Source of the DNA: Desulfosporosinus sp. BRH_c37
GTDB taxonomy: Bacteria; Bacillota; Desulfitobacteriia; Desulfitobacteriales; Desulfitobacteriaceae
Length of the DNA: 47,217 nucleotides
Direction of reading: 5' to 3'
Assembly: GCA_001516045.1 (NCBI GenBank)
Contig: LOEW01000111.1
Location: 1 to 47,217 of the forward strand
Made by a program: the position numbers and the translations under genes. Under the pieces are notes generated by a model, which worked only from the letters and a program-made list of their open reading frames with translations, was not told where the DNA came from and made no database searches. How positions within the stretch are numbered: the first letter of the stretch is position 1; each line of letters starts with the position of its first letter. Positions 33,357 to 41,711 of the stretch are shown here, one piece after another.

Positions 33357-35408
33357 ATGGCTGGCCGCGACTTAGAATTGCGCAACAGGCTTAAGCCCGA
33401 ACCGCCTACAGAACGGGAATTGGCCTGTATGGAAAATATACTGGACGTCGATTTTGAGGTCTTTCGTCATAAGATGCAAATGATTACCCTGGAATGCAAG
33501 GAAACCTGTATTAAACTCGGAGCTAGCACAGGCATGCGCTGGGGGGATCTCGGGATTTCTATCTACACTGCCTCGGGGGATTCTGCGATTTGTGCTACCG
33601 GTATCTGGTTTCATACCGTGCTGGGCCAAATACCCCTCAAATATATTCTTAAGCACTGGGCTAACGATCCCAGCGTCGGGATCAAGGAGGGAGATTCTTT
33701 CTTTGCCAATGATCCACTTTACGGCGGTGTTCATACCCCGGATATGATGCAATATATGCCAGTATTTAATGAAGGCGAATTGATAGCCTGGGTTGGGTGT
33801 GTCGTTCATTCGGGTGAAACAGGCGCCACGGAACCGGGTGGTGCTCCATTAACCGCCCGTAGTCGGTATGATGAGGGGATTCATATCCCACCCATCAAGA
33901 TAGCTGAAAATTTTCGCTTACGTGAGGACGTAATTAACACTTTCGCCCATATGGTCAGGGATCCGCGCTCTTTGATTTTGGATATCAAAGCCCGGGCGGC
34001 GGCTTGCGCCGTGGGACGGAAACGGATCACGGAGGTGGTTCAGAAGAAAGGGGTGGACTTTGTCGTAGGAGCCATGCGCAAATTGATTAGCTCAACGGCT
34101 GAAGCGGCAAAACGGAAGGTGAGCTTACTAAATGACGGCGTATACGCCCAACCACGTATGTTGGATACGGTGGGCACCGAGGACGCTCTGATTAAACTGA
34201 TGGTAACAATAAGGAAAGAAGGAGAGAAACTCCACCTCGATTTAACCGATTCCTCACCGGAAATCCCAGATAAGCCTGTCAATACGCACTTCCAAGGTAT
34301 TATTGGCATCTCGGCGGTATATCTTTGTGGCTATCTTTTCTATGAATTGCCAGCGAACTCTGGTCTGTTGGAAGTATTAGATTGGCATTTTCCAATTAAT
34401 TCGATCGTAAATCCAAATCCAGAAAGCCCAACCAGTTTGGCTCCTTGGACAGAGGTCATTATAGAGCATGGGATTTCACAAATTGGAGCTAAAATGCTGT
34501 ACACTTTGGATCCTATGCGGTCCGTAGCTGCCTGGTTTAAAGGGTTTAATATGGCAGTATATGGTGGGATGAATCAATATGGGGAACCCTTGGCTGATGT
34601 TGGTCCGGAAATGAATGCCGGGGGTTTGGGAGCTCGCCCAGATATGGATGGTACTAATGTTGCCGGTGCCTTCTTTGCTGCTTTGTCCGATACCGGAGAT
34701 GTAGAATCGATTGAGATTGATCGTCCCTTCCTTTATCCTTACCGGAAATACTTCCAAGATAGTTTTGGGTTTGGCAAATTCCGGGGTGGGGCTGGGTTGG
34801 ATTATGCTATGATGATCCACCAAGTGCCCTGGTTATTTATGGGAGGATTGGGCTATGGAGCTAAAATCCCTGCCACGGTGGGGCTGTTTGGTGGCTATGC
34901 CATTCCAACTATAGTAGCAATAAAGCAAAAAAGAAGTAATCTAAAGGACATGTTCAACCGGACAGATGGCAGAGTGCCTTCTTCCACCCATGAACTATTG
35001 CAGCAGGATTTAGGAGGCCAACGGGAAATTTGGCCGATCTCCTGTCCTGGAGAAGTGTTGCTGGAGGGCGATGTATTTATTGCTGCAGTCGGTGGCGGTG
35101 GTGGTTATGGGGATGTCTTGGAGCGTGATCCTGAAATGGTAGTTCAGGATATTAAAGATGGCCTATCCTCTGCCTGGACAGCGGATAACGTCTATCATGT
35201 TGTTTACGATTCGGTAACTTTAAGGGTGGATCATGCCGCTACGGAGCAACGGAGAGCAGATGAACGCCAGAAGCGACTTGCCAGTAGTGAAGATTATAGC
35301 GAGTTTGAACGGCGCTGGCTGACCCAAAAACCGTCGGAACAAGTATTGAGGTATTATGGAAATTGGCCAAACCCTTCCAAGCCCCCAAGGAGTGAGGGGG
35401 ATGAGTGA
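33357..35408 (+). CDS. HyuB-family carboxylase subunit (ApcD-like)
   Basis: A 683-residue member of the hydantoinase B/acetone carboxylase alpha family. The metal and substrate region is visible as FFANDPLYGGVHTPDMMQYMPVF near residue 120, with VGCVVHSGETGATEPGG after it, and the glycine-rich closing motif VGGGGGYGDVLERDPEMVVQDI near 590. In the ketone carboxylases this subunit hosts the carboxylation site and receives the activated ketone and CO2 from the HyuA subunits. ATG 33357 follows GGGAGGGATGAATC. The last eight bases overlap the CoA ligase gene, which couples carboxylation to CoA activation of the product. Confidence 0.9.
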   Translation: MAGRDLELRNRLKPEPPTERELACMENILDVDFEVFRHKMQMITLECKETCIKLGASTGMRWGDLGISIYTASGDSAICATGIWFHTVLGQIPLKYILKHWANDPSVGIKEGDSFFANDPLYGGVHTPDMMQYMPVFNEGELIAWVGCVVHSGETGATEPGGAPLTARSRYDEGIHIPPIKIAENFRLREDVINTFAHMVRDPRSLILDIKARAAACAVGRKRITEVVQKKGVDFVVGAMRKLISSTAEAAKRKVSLLNDGVYAQPRMLDTVGTEDALIKLMVTIRKEGEKLHLDLTDSSPEIPDKPVNTHFQGIIGISAVYLCGYLFYELPANSGLLEVLDWHFPINSIVNPNPESPTSLAPWTEVIIEHGISQIGAKMLYTLDPMRSVAAWFKGFNMAVYGGMNQYGEPLADVGPEMNAGGLGARPDMDGTNVAGAFFAALSDTGDVESIEIDRPFLYPYRKYFQDSFGFGKFRGGAGLDYAMMIHQVPWLFMGGLGYGAKIPATVGLFGGYAIPTIVAIKQKRSNLKDMFNRTDGRVPSSTHELLQQDLGGQREIWPISCPGEVLLEGDVFIAAVGGGGGYGDVLERDPEMVVQDIKDGLSSAWTADNVYHVVYDSVTLRVDHAATEQRRADERQKRLASSEDYSEFERRWLTQKPSEQVLRYYGNWPNPSKPPRSEGDE

Positions 35409-36963
35409 CAGTGTATTAGAGTTCCTTAGGGACAAAGCGGCCAGAAATGGCGACCGAAGGTTTCTTCATTTTGAAGGTCGGGATGTCAGTTATCGCGAGT
35501 TGGATGTACTTACCAACAGAATGGCCAACGGACTGAAAGACCAGGGCATCGGGCCGGGTGACAAGGTCTGTATCATGATGACTAATAGTTTAGAATTTGT
35601 CTCTGCCTGGCTGGGTTTGGTAAAGATCGGCGCCGTGGAGGTGCCGATCAATACAGCCCATAAAGGGGATCTGCTCTGCTATTTAATTAACAATAGCGAT
35701 GCTCGGTTTATGATCGTTGATGCTGACTACCTAGGTACTATCGCCAAAATCGAACCGGAGCTTGCCAAATTAGAAAAGTTATTTGTGTGGCAGGAAGAAC
35801 AAACGGAAATGCCCAATTTTCAGAAGCTTACGCTCTTACCCTTTGAAGACTTATATGTTGGGGACATGACCTTGATAGGCAGCGAGCCTCTCGGACAAGA
35901 TGACTTCTGCATCCTCTATACATCGGGGACGACCGGACCTTCGAAGGGAGTGGTCCTGCCCCACAAGTATGTCATCAATCTTAGTATTTCCAATGCCAAT
36001 CAGTTGGGGTATACCGAAAATGATGTGCTTTATGCTTGTTTGCCTTTGTTTCATGGCAACGCGCAGATGATGTCTATCTTGGCCGCAATGGCTGCTAATG
36101 CAAGTGTTGTCCTAGTCAAACGTTTTAGTGTAAGCAGGTTTTGGGAGGAGACTGATGAATACGGGGCTACCGCAACCAATTTGCCGGGAAGTGTGATATC
36201 GATGCTTCTAAAACAAGACCCCAGTGAAAAAGATGTCCACCATTCCCTACGCCAAGTGTTCACCGCCGGAACTCCCAAGGCCGCCTGGGAAGAATTTGAG
36301 CAGCGTTTTCAGGTCCGAATCTATGAAGGTTATGGTTCGACTGAGTGTGGCATGATTCTAATGAACACTGTATCCAATCGAAAGGTTGGAACGATTGGCA
36401 AGCCGGCGAAGGGCTATCAGGTGACTATTGTTGATGAAGCGGACAATCAATTGTTGACTGGTCAAGTCGGGGAAATTGTGACACGACCGGAAGAACCGTA
36501 CTGCATGATGAAATGGTACTACAAGCAGCCGGACAAAACGTTGGAAGCCTATCAAAACTTATGGTTTCATTCTGGAGACTATGGGTACCAGGATGAAGAA
36601 GGCTTTTTTTACTTCGTGGACAGGAAAAAGGACGTTATTCGGCGTCGGGGCGAAAACATTTCCTCGTTTGAAGTAGAGCGATCAGTAAATACGCATCCTA
36701 AGGTGCTGGAATCTGCAGCAGTTGCGGTACCTGACCCGTTGGGAGAGTATGAGTTAAAGGTGGTTGTAGTACCAAGACTTAACGCTAGCCTTACCCCTGA
36801 AGAACTGATTGCTCATTGTGAAGAGCGCATGGCTAATTTTATGGTACCCCGTTATGTCGAATTGAGAGGTTCTTTACCCAAGACTCCCACGGACCGGGTG
36901 GAAAAATATAAGTTGCGCCAGGAAGGGGTCAATAACCAGACTTGGGATAGATTGAAGGGATAG
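35401..36963 (+). CDS. Acyl-CoA synthetase (AMP-forming), probable beta-keto acid CoA ligase
   Basis: A 520-residue adenylate-forming enzyme of the ANL superfamily. The P-loop-like motif ILYTSGTTGPSKGVVLPH is near residue 178, the adenine motif YEGYGSTECG near 308, FHSGDYGYQDEEGFFYFVDRKKDVIRRRGENIS near 388 with the hinge, and the catalytic C-terminal Lys in TDRVEKYKLR near 505. ATG 35401 is taken because AAGGAG lies eight bases before it; the frame is open further upstream inside hyuB. In the acetophenone pathway a CoA ligase acts directly on the benzoylacetate made by the carboxylase. The same job on the product of this carboxylase is the natural reading here. Specificity is not visible. 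Confidence 0.9.
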   Translation: MSDSVLEFLRDKAARNGDRRFLHFEGRDVSYRELDVLTNRMANGLKDQGIGPGDKVCIMMTNSLEFVSAWLGLVKIGAVEVPINTAHKGDLLCYLINNSDARFMIVDADYLGTIAKIEPELAKLEKLFVWQEEQTEMPNFQKLTLLPFEDLYVGDMTLIGSEPLGQDDFCILYTSGTTGPSKGVVLPHKYVINLSISNANQLGYTENDVLYACLPLFHGNAQMMSILAAMAANASVVLVKRFSVSRFWEETDEYGATATNLPGSVISMLLKQDPSEKDVHHSLRQVFTAGTPKAAWEEFEQRFQVRIYEGYGSTECGMILMNTVSNRKVGTIGKPAKGYQVTIVDEADNQLLTGQVGEIVTRPEEPYCMMKWYYKQPDKTLEAYQNLWFHSGDYGYQDEEGFFYFVDRKKDVIRRRGENISSFEVERSVNTHPKVLESAAVAVPDPLGEYELKVVVVPRLNASLTPEELIAHCEERMANFMVPRYVELRGSLPKTPTDRVEKYKLRQEGVNNQTWDRLKG

Positions 36964-36980
36964 TAAATGAGGTGGATTCG

Positions 36981-37385
36981 GTGTCGAAAACAATTCAAGA
37001 TGGATTATGGCAAGAGGAATTTGGAAAACCATTATTAATTGCTTCCCAATGCCTCCAATGTGAGAGTAAATACTTTCCAGAACGAAAAATTTGTCCAAAA
37101 TGTTATAGTGATAAGTTATCGACAGTCTTATTGGCTAGCAGCGGAATAGTTTTTTCCTGCACACAGGTGTTTGTCAAGTCAAAACTTATTCCGGAACAGC
37201 CGTATACGGTAGGCTATGTTTTGTTGGCGGACGGGATAACTGTGCCTGCCCGACTAATAGGTGATAAAGGCAAACTGGAGATTGGCTTACCAGTATCCCT
37301 GGCGGTTGGAGTTACAGGAAAAGACTCCGAAGGAGAGGAAGTTATCGGTTATTATTTTCAACCGCCCAACGAGGTGGAAACATGA
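36981..37385 (+). CDS. DUF35/OB-fold zinc-ribbon protein, thiolase partner
   Basis: About 134 residues: an N-terminal rubredoxin-like zinc ribbon (CLQCESKYFPERKICPKC near residue 25) and an OB fold (GIVFSCTQVFVKSKLIPEQPYTVGYVLLADG). These proteins typically form a complex with SCP2-type thiolases and thiolase-like synthases, holding substrate or CoA near the active site. GTG 36981 is preferred because GAGGTGG lies just before it; GTG 36972 would add three residues. The gene overlaps the thiolase by four bases, which supports the pairing. Confidence 0.87.
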   Translation: MSKTIQDGLWQEEFGKPLLIASQCLQCESKYFPERKICPKCYSDKLSTVLLASSGIVFSCTQVFVKSKLIPEQPYTVGYVLLADGITVPARLIGDKGKLEIGLPVSLAVGVTGKDSEGEEVIGYYFQPPNEVET

Positions 37386-38527
37386 ATGTATCGATTATCG
37401 GAGTGGGGATTACCCCCTTTGGCAAGTTTCCGCACCTTAACCTGGAAAATTTAGGATTTGCCGCAGCCTGGGAGGCCATTCGTGACGCGGGCCTCACTCC
37501 TGCCGACATTCAAACAGCTTATTCCGGTAATGCCTTGGCTTCCCAATTATTTGGCGAGTTTACGATCGGTCAAAAAATACTGTGGGGTTTGGGTATTCAT
37601 CAGATTCCAGTCATCAATGTTGAGAATGCCTGTACGAGTGGATCAACCGCGTTTTATCTGGCCTGCTTAGCCATCGAATCCGGCGCGGCCGAAGTAGCCT
37701 TAGTTCTTGGTGTGGAGAAAATGTATGTACCGATAAAGAAGGTCCTGGATGCGGGAGCAAATGATTTGGAAACTAAACTCGGTTTTATCGTACCCGGATC
37801 ATTTGCCATGCGAGCCAATAGTTATATTAAGGAATATGGATTGAGACCAGAAGAAATGGCCCTGGTATCCGTGAAAAACCATCAGCACGGCGCTTTAAAT
37901 CCTAATGCTCAGTACAAGGAGACAGTGACTGTCGAAGAAGTTCTCGGTTCGCCAATGGTGGTCAGTCCCTTAACCAGGCTTAGTTGCTGCCCTCAGGGTG
38001 ATGGTGCTGCCGCCGTTGTTATCTGTCGTTCGGACATGGCTAAACGCTTTGGAAGTAAAGCAGTGCAAGTTAAAGCCAGTGTCCTTCTAAGCGGCAGTTA
38101 TGATAACCCACCCCATTTAGCCCAGTGGCCTGCTGATACCCGATCTGCTCAAAAGGCCTATCAACAAGCCGGCTTGGGCCCAGAGGATTTAGACGTGATT
38201 GAACTTCATGATGCCTTTACCATTGCCGAAATCATTCATTATGAAGGTCTTGGTCTTTGTCCTCCGGGTGAGGGGGGAAAACTTCTCAAGGAAAGAAAAA
38301 CCTGGTTAGGGGGTAGTATTCCTGTTAATCCTAGTGGCGGCTTGTTAGCCAAAGGGCATCCTGTAGGAGCTACCGGAGTAGCTCAGATTGTGGAAATTGT
38401 GCAGCAATTACGCGGCGTGGCTGGTGCCCGGCAGGTGCCGAAGGCTAAGGTAGGTCTGGCGCATTGCATGGGGGGAGATTTACAGGGAGATGCCCGGTCC
38501 GTAACCATCAACATCTTGGCAGTTTAG
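37382..38527 (+). CDS. SCP2-type thiolase (acetyl-CoA acyltransferase)
   Basis: A 381-residue thiolase of the SCP-x group. The nucleophilic Cys is in VENACTSGSTAFYLA near residue 84. The catalytic His regions are ELHDAFTIAEIIHYEGLGL near 275 and GGLLAKGHPVGATG near 320. The usual final CxG loop reads HCMGGDLQGD, close to the C-terminus. It would cleave a beta-ketoacyl-CoA to acetyl-CoA and a shortened acyl-CoA; for a carboxylated methyl ketone this completes degradation. Overlap with the DUF35 gene indicates a two-protein complex. Some members of this group act in the reverse, condensing direction. Confidence 0.9.
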   Translation: MNVSIIGVGITPFGKFPHLNLENLGFAAAWEAIRDAGLTPADIQTAYSGNALASQLFGEFTIGQKILWGLGIHQIPVINVENACTSGSTAFYLACLAIESGAAEVALVLGVEKMYVPIKKVLDAGANDLETKLGFIVPGSFAMRANSYIKEYGLRPEEMALVSVKNHQHGALNPNAQYKETVTVEEVLGSPMVVSPLTRLSCCPQGDGAAAVVICRSDMAKRFGSKAVQVKASVLLSGSYDNPPHLAQWPADTRSAQKAYQQAGLGPEDLDVIELHDAFTIAEIIHYEGLGLCPPGEGGKLLKERKTWLGGSIPVNPSGGLLAKGHPVGATGVAQIVEIVQQLRGVAGARQVPKAKVGLAHCMGGDLQGDARSVTINILAV

Positions 38528-38546
38528 TTTTTGGGGAGGGAATGTA

Positions 38547-39341
38547 TTGCCGTACAAGGACATTATCTACACTAAGGATGCTGGAGTTGCTTGGATCACC
38601 ATCAATAGACCGGAAAAAATGAATGCTATGTGTATGCAGACCTTGGACGAGCTGCTTGATGCCTTCGAGGACGCTACAGATGATCTATCTGTGGGGGTTG
38701 TCGTACTGACAGGTGCGGGTAATAAGGCATTTTGTACGGGCGGGGATCTTGGCGAAATGAATGAAGGCAATGCTCAAGAATGGGTGCAGAAGACAAATAG
38801 ACTTCTTTTGCGACTTACGGTATTAATCCGAAATATGCCCAAACCGGTAATCGCCGCTGTGAATGGGGCATGTGTGGGCGGCGGTAATGAACTGAACATC
38901 TTATGCGATATGTCGATTTGTGTGGAGCATGCCCGGTTTAGTCAAGGTGAGGTTAAAATTGGCGCCGTTCCGCTCTGGGCAGCTTCTCAGCTTCTTCCCC
39001 GCATTGTAGGGGAGAAAAAGGCCAGGGAAATCGTTTTTCTTGGCAGGATGCTTACTGCTCAAGATGCAGAAAAACTTGGTTTAGTCAATAAAGTAGTTGC
39101 GGCCGATCAGCTTGATGAAGAAGTCCAGAAATGGTGTGTAGAGATTTTGTCCATGAGTCCTCAAGCTTTAAAGTTGAGCAAAACTGCTTTAAATTTTGAA
39201 TCGGATAATTTATGGCCTGCTTTCAACTGGGGGATGACTGCAATTGGACTTCAATGGGGCTCAGACGAGTTGATGGAGGGAATTAACTCCTTTAAGCAAA
39301 AAAGAAGGCCGGATTTTAATAAGTTCCGATCTAAACCCTAA
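38547..39341 (+). CDS. Enoyl-CoA hydratase/isomerase family protein, MenB/BadI-like
   Basis: A crotonase-fold protein of 264 residues from TTG 38547 (GGGGAGGG six bases upstream). The oxyanion-hole motifs are KAFCTGGDLGEM near residue 60 and AVNGACVGGGNELNILCDMSI near 105. The stretch VGEKKAREIVFLGRMLTAQDAEKLGLVN and the ending INSFKQKRRPDFNKF resemble, from memory, the branch of naphthoate synthase (MenB) and 2-ketocyclohexanecarboxyl-CoA hydrolase (BadI) more than ordinary hydratases. The usual second catalytic Glu of hydratases is not at the expected GAVP site, which reads KIGAVPLWA. If BadI-like, it would open a beta-keto ring CoA ester hydrolytically. The final codons and stop lie in a CTAAACC repeat. 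Confidence 0.83.
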   Translation: MPYKDIIYTKDAGVAWITINRPEKMNAMCMQTLDELLDAFEDATDDLSVGVVVLTGAGNKAFCTGGDLGEMNEGNAQEWVQKTNRLLLRLTVLIRNMPKPVIAAVNGACVGGGNELNILCDMSICVEHARFSQGEVKIGAVPLWAASQLLPRIVGEKKAREIVFLGRMLTAQDAEKLGLVNKVVAADQLDEEVQKWCVEILSMSPQALKLSKTALNFESDNLWPAFNWGMTAIGLQWGSDELMEGINSFKQKRRPDFNKFRSKP

Positions 39342-39354
39342 ACCCTAAACCCTG
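39331..39354 (+). repeat. Telomere-like (CTAAACC)3 tandem repeat
   Basis: Three consecutive seven-base units CTAAACC, ending CTG, span the stop codon of the preceding gene. The first unit encodes the last residues (Ser-Lys-Pro) and the second begins with the stop. Such perfect short heptamers are rare in bacterial genes. Confidence 0.85.
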
Positions 39355-39390
39355 AGTTTACTCATGTGAAAAGTAAAAGGAGGAGAATTT

Positions 39391-40431
39391 ATGCTGGCAG
39401 CAGTCGTAAAGGGAATTAAACTGGTTGCTTTAGAGGAAGTGCCAAAACCAATACTCCAAAATCCAACGGATGTGGTTTTAAAAGTCACAGCCACGGCTAT
39501 TTGCACAAGTGATGTTCACATAATAGATGGATATTTTCCACCCAGTCCCCCCTTTATTATCGGTCATGAATTCATTGGTATAGTAGAGGAAGTAGGTAAT
39601 GCAGTAAAGAATTTTAAACTGGGAGATCGGGTTGCTGCCCCGCCTGCACCATTCTGCGGTATCTGTGAAAATTGCCGGAAGGGACAGTATGGCCAATGTA
39701 TGAATTCGGCCATTTTTGGTAGTGGTTCTAATTGGGGCAATCTACCCGGCGGAATGGCAGAATTTGTACGGGTTCCCCATGCGGATTCGTCATTGGTCAG
39801 AATTCCCGCTGAAATAAGTGATGAACAGGCTGTTTTTGTGGGCGATATGTTAACCACAGGCTATTTTGCAGTGGACAACTGCGCCTTAAAACCGGGGGAT
39901 GCGGTGGCCATTTTCGGAGCAGGTCCGGTCGGGCTCTGTGCGGTCCAGACTGCCCGATTATTTTCGCCCTCTAAAATAATACTAGTCGATATTCTGCCTA
40001 ATCGACTTCAGACAGGCTTAAACATGGGGGCAACTCATATCATCAATTCATCCCAGCAGAATGCTGTATCCCAAGTCATGGAGATTACGAATGGGCAAGG
40101 GGTGAATGCAGCTATTGAAGCTATAGGGCACCCGGTAACTGTAAACACTGCGGCTCAGGTAATAGGTGTGGGAGGAATATTATCGATTGTAGGGCTTTTC
40201 CCGGGCAACATCGATTTCCCCATTCAAACCTTGTTAATGAAAAATATTACTGTCAAAGTGGGTTTGGCCTCTCTAGGCAACATGCGCAGGCTTATGAGTC
40301 TGATCACTGATCAAAAACTAGATACGAGTCCCTTAATCACCCATCGCATGCCTCTAAAAGATTTCGATAAGGCCTACGGATTATTTGAAAGAAAAGAAGA
40401 AAACGTTATTAAAATTATTTTAAAGCCTTAA
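39391..40431 (+). CDS. Zinc-dependent secondary alcohol dehydrogenase (MDR family)
   Basis: A 346-residue medium-chain dehydrogenase. The catalytic zinc ligands are in AICTSDVH and IIGHEFIG. The structural zinc loop CGICENCRKGQYGQC has the canonical four cysteines. The Rossmann motif is AIFGAGPVGLCAVQTARLF with VDI at the end of the second strand; the Asp favours NAD over NADP. It ends the carboxylase gene run and is spaced 49 bases from the preceding gene, with AAAAGGAGGAG upstream. The evident role is to oxidise a secondary alcohol to the ketone that the carboxylase uses, but the substrate is inferred from context. Confidence 0.9.
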   Translation: MLAAVVKGIKLVALEEVPKPILQNPTDVVLKVTATAICTSDVHIIDGYFPPSPPFIIGHEFIGIVEEVGNAVKNFKLGDRVAAPPAPFCGICENCRKGQYGQCMNSAIFGSGSNWGNLPGGMAEFVRVPHADSSLVRIPAEISDEQAVFVGDMLTTGYFAVDNCALKPGDAVAIFGAGPVGLCAVQTARLFSPSKIILVDILPNRLQTGLNMGATHIINSSQQNAVSQVMEITNGQGVNAAIEAIGHPVTVNTAAQVIGVGGILSIVGLFPGNIDFPIQTLLMKNITVKVGLASLGNMRRLMSLITDQKLDTSPLITHRMPLKDFDKAYGLFERKEENVIKIILKP

Positions 40432-40495
40432 TCATATAATAAGTCACATGTTCTATGAAGGTTAAGTAGTTTATAAAGATTTATAGTGAACTCGT

Positions 40496-40511
40496 TCAGC
40501 TAAAGCTGAAA
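40496..40511. promoter_or_regulatory. Small palindrome TTCAGC/GCTGAA
   Basis: Six-base arms around TAAA occur in the spacer between the convergent alcohol dehydrogenase and toxin genes. Function is unknown; it may add to the nearby terminator. Confidence 0.3.
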
Positions 40512-40550
40512 TTCGAGACTTCAGTGGAGGATTCTACCCTCAACTATTGA

Positions 40551-40596
40551 AAAGTAACCACGACTTGAATTTATCAAATCGTGGTTACTTTCATTA
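40551..40596. terminator. Bidirectional terminator between convergent genes
   Basis: AAAGTAACCACGA (40551-40563) pairs perfectly with 40579-40591 around a 15-base loop. It is flanked by A and T runs, and lies between the alcohol dehydrogenase gene (plus) and the toxin gene (minus), so it can stop both transcripts. Confidence 0.75.
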
Positions 40597-40623
40597 AAGC
40601 ATTTGCTAAAAGAATTATGTTTA

Positions 40624-41037
40624 TTAAAAATAATTAGTAAGGAAGTCATCAGGGGAAATTGCTTTAACTGGCGACCCAGCAAAGTCTTTCAGATTGCGAG
40701 TAATGATTAACTCAATTCTCCTGCGTTTAGCACAAGTTGCTAATAAGGCATCTTCATAATCATCCATTGGCAGAACGAGTGCCTTTTCACAATCGCTTTT
40801 TGTAACGTCAATAACTTCAAATATGTTAAAAAAATTAATAAGCATTTCTTTTGCTTGATTACTATCATGATAATCTCTTTTAAGAAAATAGTAGATATCA
40901 GTTACGGTGCTTGCAGTAATGGAGGCATTCACTTTTTCATCTGCAACAAGAAGTAAAATCTTTTCTGCAGAAGCATTGAAAGGTATACGGTTTAGCCCTG
41001 CATCAAGAATGACATTTGTATCAATCAGTACGTTCAT
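40624..41037 (-). CDS. vapC: PIN-domain toxin of a VapBC-like pair
   Basis: A 137-residue PIN-domain ribonuclease. The acidic metal-binding residues are visible in the N-terminal LIDTNVILDAG, the central DYEDALLATCA and the C-terminal TRNLKDF. It starts 17 bases inside the antitoxin gene on the same strand. PIN toxins cleave RNA, often tRNA or rRNA, and are held inactive by the cognate antitoxin. The gene is AT-rich relative to the catabolic genes, and the pair sits at the left edge of a mobile-element-rich stretch. Confidence 0.88.
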   Translation of the reverse strand: MNVLIDTNVILDAGLNRIPFNASAEKILLLVADEKVNASITASTVTDIYYFLKRDYHDSNQAKEMLINFFNIFEVIDVTKSDCEKALVLPMDDYEDALLATCAKRRRIELIITRNLKDFAGSPVKAISPDDFLTNYF

Positions 41038-41248
41038 ATTTCTTTAATCTTTCCTCTCTTGACTGTTCTAAAGAAATATCATTAGAGAGAGAACCAAAAA
41101 ATGACTTCATTATTTCCACCTTGTCTTCTTTTAAAGGAGTGAGTTTAGCAATACCCTTTCCATTTTTGGTGATGATAATTTCCTCATCATTAACGAGTGT
41201 TAAATACTTTCCGATATTTGTTTTAAATTCAGTCGCAGTAATAAGCAT
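41021..41248 (-). CDS. Phd/YefM-type antitoxin
   Basis: 75 residues. The N-terminal TATEFKTNIGKYLTLVNDEEIIITKNGKGIAKLTPL is the Phd/YefM DNA-binding fold. The C-terminal 35 residues are charged and would wrap the toxin. It lies directly upstream of the PIN toxin with overlap, and its own promoter region carries an inverted repeat, as expected for autoregulated antitoxins. Confidence 0.88.
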   Translation of the reverse strand: MLITATEFKTNIGKYLTLVNDEEIIITKNGKGIAKLTPLKEDKVEIMKSFFGSLSNDISLEQSREERLKKYERTD

Positions 41249-41284
41249 TCAAACCACCCCTTGTCCAAAATATTAGATGATTTC

Positions 41285-41325
41285 ATTATATCAAAATCGC
41301 ACGATGTTGCAAGCGTAAATCGTGC
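41285..41325 (-). promoter_or_regulatory. Promoter and operator of the toxin-antitoxin pair
   Basis: Read on the minus strand, a -35-like TTGCAA (41307-41312) and a -10 TATAAT (41285-41290) are 16 bases apart. The -35 lies within an inverted repeat GCACGAT/ATCGTGC (41299-41305 and 41319-41325), which would let the bound antitoxin block RNA polymerase. Confidence 0.65.
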
Positions 41326-41432
41326 TATTCCATGTAGAGGGAAGTTGTTTTCTGTCTATATTGATAAAGTTGCTGTGTTCTTATTGTTGTAGAATTGCTG
41401 GAAGGAAATCGCAATGCTTAATAGTGCTATAA

Positions 41433-41651
41433 ATGAGCATAGTGAATTTTAAGGAAGACCTGGAACCACATCATAAACATCCTGCAATACAGGGTGGAAC
41501 AGGTGCATACAAGAACCTTCAACTAGTTCACATTTCATGCCACATAGACTATCACGAGGCATTCCCAGCAAAGGGAGAAATCCAAACGCCAGCACAAATT
41601 GCCCAGTATTACAAAGTTATCAAGGGCAAGAGATTGGCGGGAGTGCTTTAA
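41433..41651 (+). pseudogene. C-terminal HNH endonuclease fragment of a group II intron protein
   Basis: About 72 codons encode an HNH-type end: EPHHKHPAIQGGTGAYKNLQLVHISCHIDYHE, with the His-His...Asn...His pattern. In group II intron proteins this domain follows reverse transcriptase and maturase domains, neither of which is present upstream. It has no own ribosome site. The intron's domain V follows 27 bases after the stop, which fixes its identity. Confidence 0.7.
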
Positions 41652-41677
41652 AATCACTTTTGGATAAAGGTATACTT

Positions 41678-41711
41678 GAGCCGTATGTTGGGAAATCAAC
41701 ACGTACGGTTC
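41678..41711 (+). ncRNA. Group II intron domain V (3' remnant of a truncated intron)
   Basis: A 34-base hairpin beginning GAGCCGTATG, with a GAAA tetraloop and ending ACGTACGGTTC, has the size, tetraloop and catalytic base arrangement of group II intron domain V. A small hairpin after it (about 41722-41760) would be domain VI and the 3' end. No 5' end (GTGYG) is seen nearby, so the intron cannot splice from this copy. Confidence 0.8.
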
